The notes under the pieces are model-generated. The model had not been told where the DNA came from. It saw only the letters and a program-made list of their open reading frames with translations, and searched no databases. From contig JAJNNX010000049.1 in assembly GCA_023159155.1 (NCBI GenBank), positions 186,001-250,000 on the forward strand: a stretch of 64,000 bases of DNA. Reading direction: 5' to 3'. The DNA is from Ustulina deusta. Its lineage: Eukaryota; Ascomycota; Sordariomycetes; Xylariales; Xylariaceae. How positions within the stretch are numbered: position 1 is the stretch's first letter; every line of letters starts with the position of its first letter. Below are positions 58,279-64,000 of this stretch, one piece after another. A program made the translations under genes and the position numbers.

Positions 58279-60207
58279 ATGGCTCCCGACGTGAGCTTCT
58301 CAACCGCATCGCTTGAGTCCCTAGTCGATGAGGGCTCGACGACGGATCCCGATGACTACTCATCCTCCTACTCCGAGGATATACATATCGGAATTTCCTC
58401 GCGTCCCCAGTTGCCTCTTCTATTTTCCAACAGTTCCGTATCAAAAAGCTTACCGTCGAGGCTGTCTGGGGGCATCGTGTTACGGAGGACCGGACCACCA
58501 CTTCGCAGCCAGTCGGCACGCCCGCATCAAATATGCGATTCCCAGCACGCTTTAAGTTATCCATCGCGACCACAACCATATCCACCACCACCACCACATC
58601 CTCTTCACCGTCCCCGTCCCCCTCCTCCCCATCCTCCTCCTCTCACCCGACCAGTATCGAGGACTCTACTACAGCCGCTAGATAGGCATGATATATTGCG
58701 TAGTAATTTGGCCGAGCCGCAGTACGGTGATGATGATAGGAGCTACGGCAATGATGGCGATAGTCTCTGCAGTTCATTGCAGGGGAGCTACGAGCCGGAG
58801 ATCGACGCAAACGGGGACCCAGAATACGTCCAGCACCTAACAGAGAACTATGCCAAATTGCAAAATCAGCGATCAGCGTTATTAGCGGTTTACAACACAG
58901 CCAAATCCCAGAGTGCGCATGTTCGCAAATTACGGCGGAGCAAGGATGAAGCTAATCAGAAATTCATGGCTGCTGCTCGAGCATTACTTCCTGGCAGTGC
59001 GGCGCTATCTCAACTGCAACAGCTATTCAAAGCGATGGAGGACATCCATCTCGAGTACCAGAAAGCCGAGCAACGCCTTGAAGAGACCATAGATGAGCTA
59101 CATCATGGTCAGGGGGATCTAGGATTGCAAGAAGACGCTTTCTACAAGACCGTTGCAGAATCGCTGGGGATAGCGCGTTTTCAAATTAATAGCGACAGCG
59201 ACAGCCATTCCGATAACAGTGAAGATTGGGCCTTGCGTGGGATTACCGGCGAACGTCCAGAGACTATTCATCCACTTTATGAGAAGCTGCGTGGGGCGTT
59301 TCGCGAATTAGAACTAGCCAAAGAGCTGTTGGAAAATACGCGGATGAAGCGAGAAGTACTTCGTGCCCGGAAAGTCCAACCATTGACAGAACATGGTCTT
59401 GACCGACTCGAGAACTATGGGGATGTTGGGAAGAAGAAGGCGCTTGAATTGAGAGCTATGGCGCTTATGACAGAGGAAGATATCGAACAACTACGGGTAT
59501 ATGACATGCTAGAGCAGGACGCAAAACAAGATATTGAAATCTATACTAAAAAGGTTATCATACTGCAGCGGGAATGCAGAGAGAACGGCGTGTTGCCTTC
59601 ATTCTCCTATCTTCAGCAAGAAGGTCTTGGCGTTGACCTTTTTAACCAAAATGAGATATCACTTGCACCTGGTCCGTTCGAGCCCAACGACAAGTCTGCC
59701 ACTTTAGCACATCCGGTCTTCCCCCTCCTCCTCTCCAATCCAACACACTTGCTTCACGGCTTTCCACAGACCGCGTTACAATCTCTCAAGGTAGCTCTTC
59801 AACTACCGCTCAATGCGCCAGTAAGGGCGAAACAAATCAAGGAAGCTGCGCGCGAAGCGAATATGCACGCCCTCCTATCTACTGTCGAGTCCGAGGATAA
59901 GAGCGAATATATCAATCGCTGGCTACTACATAAGCTCCATCATTCCGCCTTAGAAGCCGAGTTACTTTGGACAACGTTTCGATCTAGGCTGAAGATCTTA
60001 GATATCGACCGATGGCAGCGGGACGTACTTCAGTTCTGGTGGCGCGACAACCCTGTCGACTTCGCGTCAATCGATATCGGAGATAGTGAAACCGACAAGG
60101 CCTCGAACTTTGTGGGCTCTTGTGCGGGATTCAATATGCTTTCTCTTTCTGACTCTGGACAGTTAGATGGTCTCAGAACTTGGAATTTGGACGACTCATG
60201 GCTGTGA
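58279..60207 (+). CDS. Coiled-coil protein, family not recognised
   Basis: Single-exon frame of 642 residues from ATG at 58279. Residues 1-90 are Ser/Asp-rich, about 95-125 is a Pro/His-rich run (YPPPPPHPLHRP), and from about 175 it is mostly helical with coiled-coil stretches: YAKLQNQRSALLAVYNTAKS; LQQLFKAMEDIHLEYQKAEQRLEETIDEL; ELELAKELLENTRMKREVLRARK; DMLEQDAKQDIEIYTKKVIILQREC. The C-terminal ~200 residues look folded (FPLLLSNPTHLLHGFPQTALQSLKVALQLP, then WLLHKLHHSALEAELLWTTFRSRLKI and RWQRDVLQFWW) and end in a short DDSWL. The long, uniform coding frame and the conserved-looking C-terminal part argue for a real gene. The function is unknown; a structural or scaffold role is only a guess. 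Confidence 0.75.
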   Translation: MAPDVSFSTASLESLVDEGSTTDPDDYSSSYSEDIHIGISSRPQLPLLFSNSSVSKSLPSRLSGGIVLRRTGPPLRSQSARPHQICDSQHALSYPSRPQPYPPPPPHPLHRPRPPPPHPPPLTRPVSRTLLQPLDRHDILRSNLAEPQYGDDDRSYGNDGDSLCSSLQGSYEPEIDANGDPEYVQHLTENYAKLQNQRSALLAVYNTAKSQSAHVRKLRRSKDEANQKFMAAARALLPGSAALSQLQQLFKAMEDIHLEYQKAEQRLEETIDELHHGQGDLGLQEDAFYKTVAESLGIARFQINSDSDSHSDNSEDWALRGITGERPETIHPLYEKLRGAFRELELAKELLENTRMKREVLRARKVQPLTEHGLDRLENYGDVGKKKALELRAMALMTEEDIEQLRVYDMLEQDAKQDIEIYTKKVIILQRECRENGVLPSFSYLQQEGLGVDLFNQNEISLAPGPFEPNDKSATLAHPVFPLLLSNPTHLLHGFPQTALQSLKVALQLPLNAPVRAKQIKEAAREANMHALLSTVESEDKSEYINRWLLHKLHHSALEAELLWTTFRSRLKILDIDRWQRDVLQFWWRDNPVDFASIDIGDSETDKASNFVGSCAGFNMLSLSDSGQLDGLRTWNLDDSWL

Positions 60208-63200
60208 AAAAGCCACACCGGCATGTCTAACCCGAGAAGCAGCACTCTTTCCTGTAATCATACTTTTCTGGTGGGCATGTTCATGTGTAGTGCTGTATCA
60301 ATCAGAGATTGTATGATACACAACAATGTTTGTTTCCCTTTTGTTTGAGAAGAAGAGTAATTAGGTTGGCTTCCACTTCCCCCCCGCACAACATGATGAT
60401 ACCCCGGAGTTTAGTTATATCATTATCCTTATTTCTTTTACGTAATGACCCTCTCATTTGTTGGACATCTAGTTCAGTATAATCTCAGAAGGTTTGAACA
60501 CCTCGACCTGTTCGAGATATTGGGTCTAGTGTATCCAAAGATGAACATTGTCGCGAGAGAGAAAAAACTTCCCGAGGGCGCAACACAGGGCCGGTAACAC
60601 GATATCTTTCCCTGGCTATCCAATTGCTAGTCAGATATGTATAATCACTTAAGATATTATCATGAACCCATATATATTTTTCTCAGAGTGTGTCCCTAGA
60701 CCTTTCTCTATAGTCCCCGTTTCCCCGTGTCCCTTACAGCTGATGGTTTCGGGGTCTGCGTATCGTGTCAGCCGAGTCAGAGCGGGCCGTACCGTTTCCT
60801 GTCAACGTTTGCCCATATTTTTCGTTCCCAGCACCGTGACCTTGCCAACATTGTCACTATGGCGCGTGCGGGGCAAAGAGACTCAACATCGACAGTCAGT
60901 ACATCGGAGACGAGTGACTTCGCAGTGAAGTTACAGCGTTAATGTCTACTTACTCCAATTCGATCCAGGACTACACTAAGGCTACTAGGTTCCCCATGTC
61001 GTGACCCATTTTTGTTGGATCCCTCCTCCACGCAGTATCTCCTCACCGGGTTTCCTGGAAGGGAATACTTAACAGCTCGATGCTATTGCATGGAAGCCCA
61101 AATGCGTTCAAGACAGACCCACACGGCCATTAGACGATTCAAATGTTTCTTCTCTCAGGGCTTTCGATGATGAGTATGCTTCCTACGTCGTCTGCAAGCC
61201 TTTGAGCAATGAAACGAGCTTCTCTTCAGCCCTCCCCCACGACGTCGAACGGGTGAAGAGATCATGTCAAACTACACACACCCCCTCAAGCTAGCCTAGC
61301 TGCAGCCTAGCGTACCCATCAGCACTTTTCTTCAACAAAAGTCGCGGGAGCTGACCTCTCGGTGGCTTTCTCTCATACTCTGCATGCTGCGAAGGAGGGT
61401 CGGATCTAATCGCAATAGGCCCCTGGAGGAAAAGAGGTCGCTTCCTATACAACGCCACTATATCAAATTCATGCAGCCAGTCTGTGGAGGGTAAGACTAA
61501 TATGTGCGTCTGTATTGTCTAGTGGGGTCTGGACGTGCATTAGGGTAACACGTGTTTACAGACTCGGGCATGTTTCTGGTTTATGGCAGTAGTATGGTAG
61601 TCTACCTACATCGGCCACCATACTGCCCGAGTTAGTAACTACTCACAAGACAACCGCGGCCTCCGCGCCCCTCGATGCACGGTTGGCGGGCTAGGCGTGA
61701 TGAGAATAGAGAAAAAACCCGTTCGCACGCATGACGGGAGATTATTTATTACTCGCGACGCCTCGTTCGCCCATTTTACAACAGCCTGAAGCCAGGGTCG
61801 GCTTAATTCTATGACAGAGCATGTGGACAGCCTGGGCTGAAGCTGCCAGCGGCTCTTTGCATGCTGATGAAGAACGAGGCCATCCACCCATCCACACTCT
61901 CCACACATTCATGTGCTGTACGCTAAGTATACGCAGGTGAGACAAGGGGCTTGAAGTATTTCTCCAGCAGCGGCGTGGTCGGCGATGATGATATGAATGG
62001 ATGGATAGCCCGCGGTGTGCGCGTCGGACACCGCTCACATGTGCAGGAGCAGAGAACCGGGAGGGAAGAGAAAGCGAAAAAAAGAAAACATGTTGACTCA
62101 GTACGTGCGATATGATATGTACAAGTATGAAGAGGTCGAGCTAGGGGTAGGTAACGTTGTCTTCCCGTCTGACCCGCCAGCCTGGGTCGCCTTTGGCGAC
62201 GATACGATCGGGAACGAGGTGAGAGGGCAGGGGGGGGGGAATGAAAAGACTGGCCAAACTTTCCTGCAAGGTACACCGACGGCACGGTTCGATATTGTCC
62301 TTTTTTCTCTCGTCTTCCCTTCACCCTCTTTATATATATATATCGATGAAAATGCAATAATCGTCTGGTTGGTTGGTTGGTTGGTTTTATTTGCTAATTA
62401 AGCACCTTTCATGTTCCAGATAATACTGGTTGTATAGTCTAGGTATACCAAAATTAGTATTGTATCCATCTAAATCTGCATTTTTTTCATGTACTACCCA
62501 CCCGGATTGCCGGGAAGCGTGGGGTAAAACGACAATACAGCAATGGCTATATGCTCAAAAAGGTAGAAGAATAGTTCGTGCGTAGCCCGGGAAACTCGCT
62601 CTGCAGAAATATAAATGGTCCTATGAGGTGTCGATCCAACCCCCCCCATCCTTTCTCCGACATTGTTTAATACCAACTTCCCAGCCTACCTACCTAACTC
62701 TGCCTAACCTCGGGGATCACGAAGTGGTATTTCTAGACAAGTTTTGTTGCCTACCTCCCACCTATCCATCCACACGATGGAGTGTAAATCCCCCACGACT
62801 ACGGTGCTACCTGTAAACCCTCCCAACCTTGCGAGAGTGCCTCCTGGCCTATCTGCCTGCCTGTTTGAGCCCCAAAAAAGAAAACCCCGAAAGTTCCCCC
62901 ATCTTCGACTAGACCCATCTGGTGTTTTGTCTGTCGCAAAATGCGCGATGGGATGGTCCGTTTAAAGCGGTCACGCGCAAAAACAAAAGGTCCATGCCTA
63001 GGTACTACCCCCATCTTACCCTGGGTATCCAGTTCGTTTAAGGAGTTCACACCCACACAGCTGGCTAGTGTAGCTGACAGGGGTTGATGTGGAGGATGGG
63101 AAGCGAGTCAGCCAGTCAATTTCAGTCAGACCAGGTAAACAAGAAAGATTGATATTTGGTTTAGCTTGTCCTACCGTATCTTACCTATCTATATCTACTT

Positions 63201-64000
63201 ATTTGTCTGGCTGTATGTATGTATGTATGACCGACTCATACACCTATCTATACGTACATATAACATGATATGCCTGTCTTAGAACAAGTATTATAGGTAC
63301 GGCTAGCTGCCTACCTACCTGGCTGCCTACTTTGCAAGGCAAGACCGCCACGAGAGAACGGAAATGTCGGTGAAGCCTTGTGGCCGGAACGGAAACACGT
63401 ACCTACTCTACTCATTTTCTTTCTTACCTCTTCGCCGGGACGTGAGGCTCGCGGATCCTAAACCCAAATCCACGGCAGGGCTGCATAACGAACAACATCC
63501 ACGGCATTGCACCGTCCTAGCATTACACAAACAGCGCGTCTGAGCAGGCGAGCGAGTAATTGTATCCCCTCGGCTGCCTTGGGCCCGGGCAACGACAGGG
63601 ACAAAGGATTTCCTCCCTTGTCTCCTTGGATTCCTACCGGCGGGCAGGCTGCGATGGGATTCTCGTATGGCTTTCCCTCCATGTCGTGTTGCTGACTCCC
63701 TCTGCTATTATTAGTGTGTTTTTCTTCCGCGCTCTCTCAACACGCGTCTGTCTGTTTCAGGTCGAGCTGCCTCGCCTCGTCTCACGCGTCGTGTTTGCTC
63801 TACGAGAGGGACACGTCGCATTCCGAAACCCGACTATTTTGCCTCGACGACGCGAACCGTTTAAGGGAGAATGCGTGAGACAGTCCGGTGGAATTTTCCT
63901 GGTTGGTTTAGGGACTCCCGCATACCTAGCAGCTGTGATTCCGTCTCTGTTCTTTACTGGCGTGTTTTTGGCCTCCGAGGAAGGCTGGCTAGCTGTATCT
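60208..64000. other. Gene-free right edge
   Basis: 3.8 kb without a recognisable gene. Frames of up to 144 codons (61923-62357 minus, 62015-62401 plus) lie opposite each other and show no domain. It has TA repeats at about 62331-62343, a GGTT repeat at 62367-62386, CTAGGTA/CTACC words near 62681-62697, 62997-63010 and 63293-63332, and GTAT repeats near 63213-63228. The last few hundred bases may belong to the promoter of a gene outside the window. Confidence 0.45.

Noticed and set aside
61923..62401. 144-codon minus and 128-codon plus frames facing each other
   Set aside because: Both are low complexity, mutually antisense and without any recognisable motif.
1..64000. CRISPR arrays, bacterial-type operons, ribosomal RNA and viral genes
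   Set aside because: No regularly spaced direct repeats, no ribosome-binding-site-led gene strings, no rRNA core motifs and no viral protein motifs were seen; gene structure is eukaryotic throughout.
1..64000. Intact transposon or LTR element
   Set aside because: No transposase, reverse transcriptase or integrase motifs and no long terminal repeats were found; only AT-rich patches such as 27.76-28.03 kb could be old remnants.

Overview
This window looks like nuclear DNA of a filamentous ascomycete (Pezizomycotina, most likely a Sordariomycete). Genes are sparse and cut by short introns, mostly about 43 to 83 nt. The introns have GT..AG ends, and CTAAC/CTAAT-like branch sites often precede the acceptor. 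The families also fit: a Clr5 domain with ankyrin repeats, DUF6590, Hrd1, a glycogenin with a long tail, GH47 and a DxxxD-type cation diffusion facilitator. Two tRNA genes carry introns just after the anticodon. Intergenic DNA is dotted with variants of a CTAGGTA/GGTACC word.

Layout. 1-3.0 kb: no recognisable gene. 3.0-4.6 kb (minus): remains of a highly reducing polyketide synthase (partial enoyl reductase, partial ketoreductase, carrier domain), broken by deletions and small frameshifts. 4.66-6.67 kb (plus): a seven-exon MFS drug/H+ antiporter, head to head with the PKS remnant and complete except for one extra T in a T8 run. Together they look like a collapsed secondary-metabolite locus. 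9-27 kb: five minus-strand genes in a row, namely a secreted GH1 beta-glucosidase, glycogenin, a probable Mn CDF transporter, a GH47 alpha-1,2-mannosidase and a Clr5-ankyrin protein.

29.2-31.8 kb (plus): the ERAD ubiquitin ligase Hrd1, convergent with a small NTF2/SnoaL-fold protein (32.2-33.0 kb, minus). 36.9-37.7 kb (minus): an acidic protein of unknown function ending in a PP1-docking-like KVRF motif. 40.0-40.3 kb (plus): tRNA-Ala(AGC) and tRNA-Glu(CTC). 47.0-48.7 kb (plus): a disordered proline/arginine-rich protein. 51.3-52.8 kb (plus): a single-span membrane protein. 53.9-55.7 kb (minus): an eight-exon DUF6590 protein. 58.3-60.2 kb (plus): a coiled-coil protein. The last 3.8 kb shows no gene.

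Most intact genes are housekeeping or secretory-pathway functions: N-glycan trimming by GH47 and ERAD by Hrd1, glycogen priming, metal homeostasis and beta-glucoside hydrolysis. They do not form an operon-like unit. I found no clearly new defence or mobile system. The most informative signals are the decaying PKS/MFS locus, the paired intron-bearing tRNAs with a nearby tRNA-like half, the possible PP1-binding protein and the dispersed CTAGGTA word. Exon boundaries were worked out by hand from splice consensus, reading frame and family similarity. Family assignments come from recognition, not from a search.
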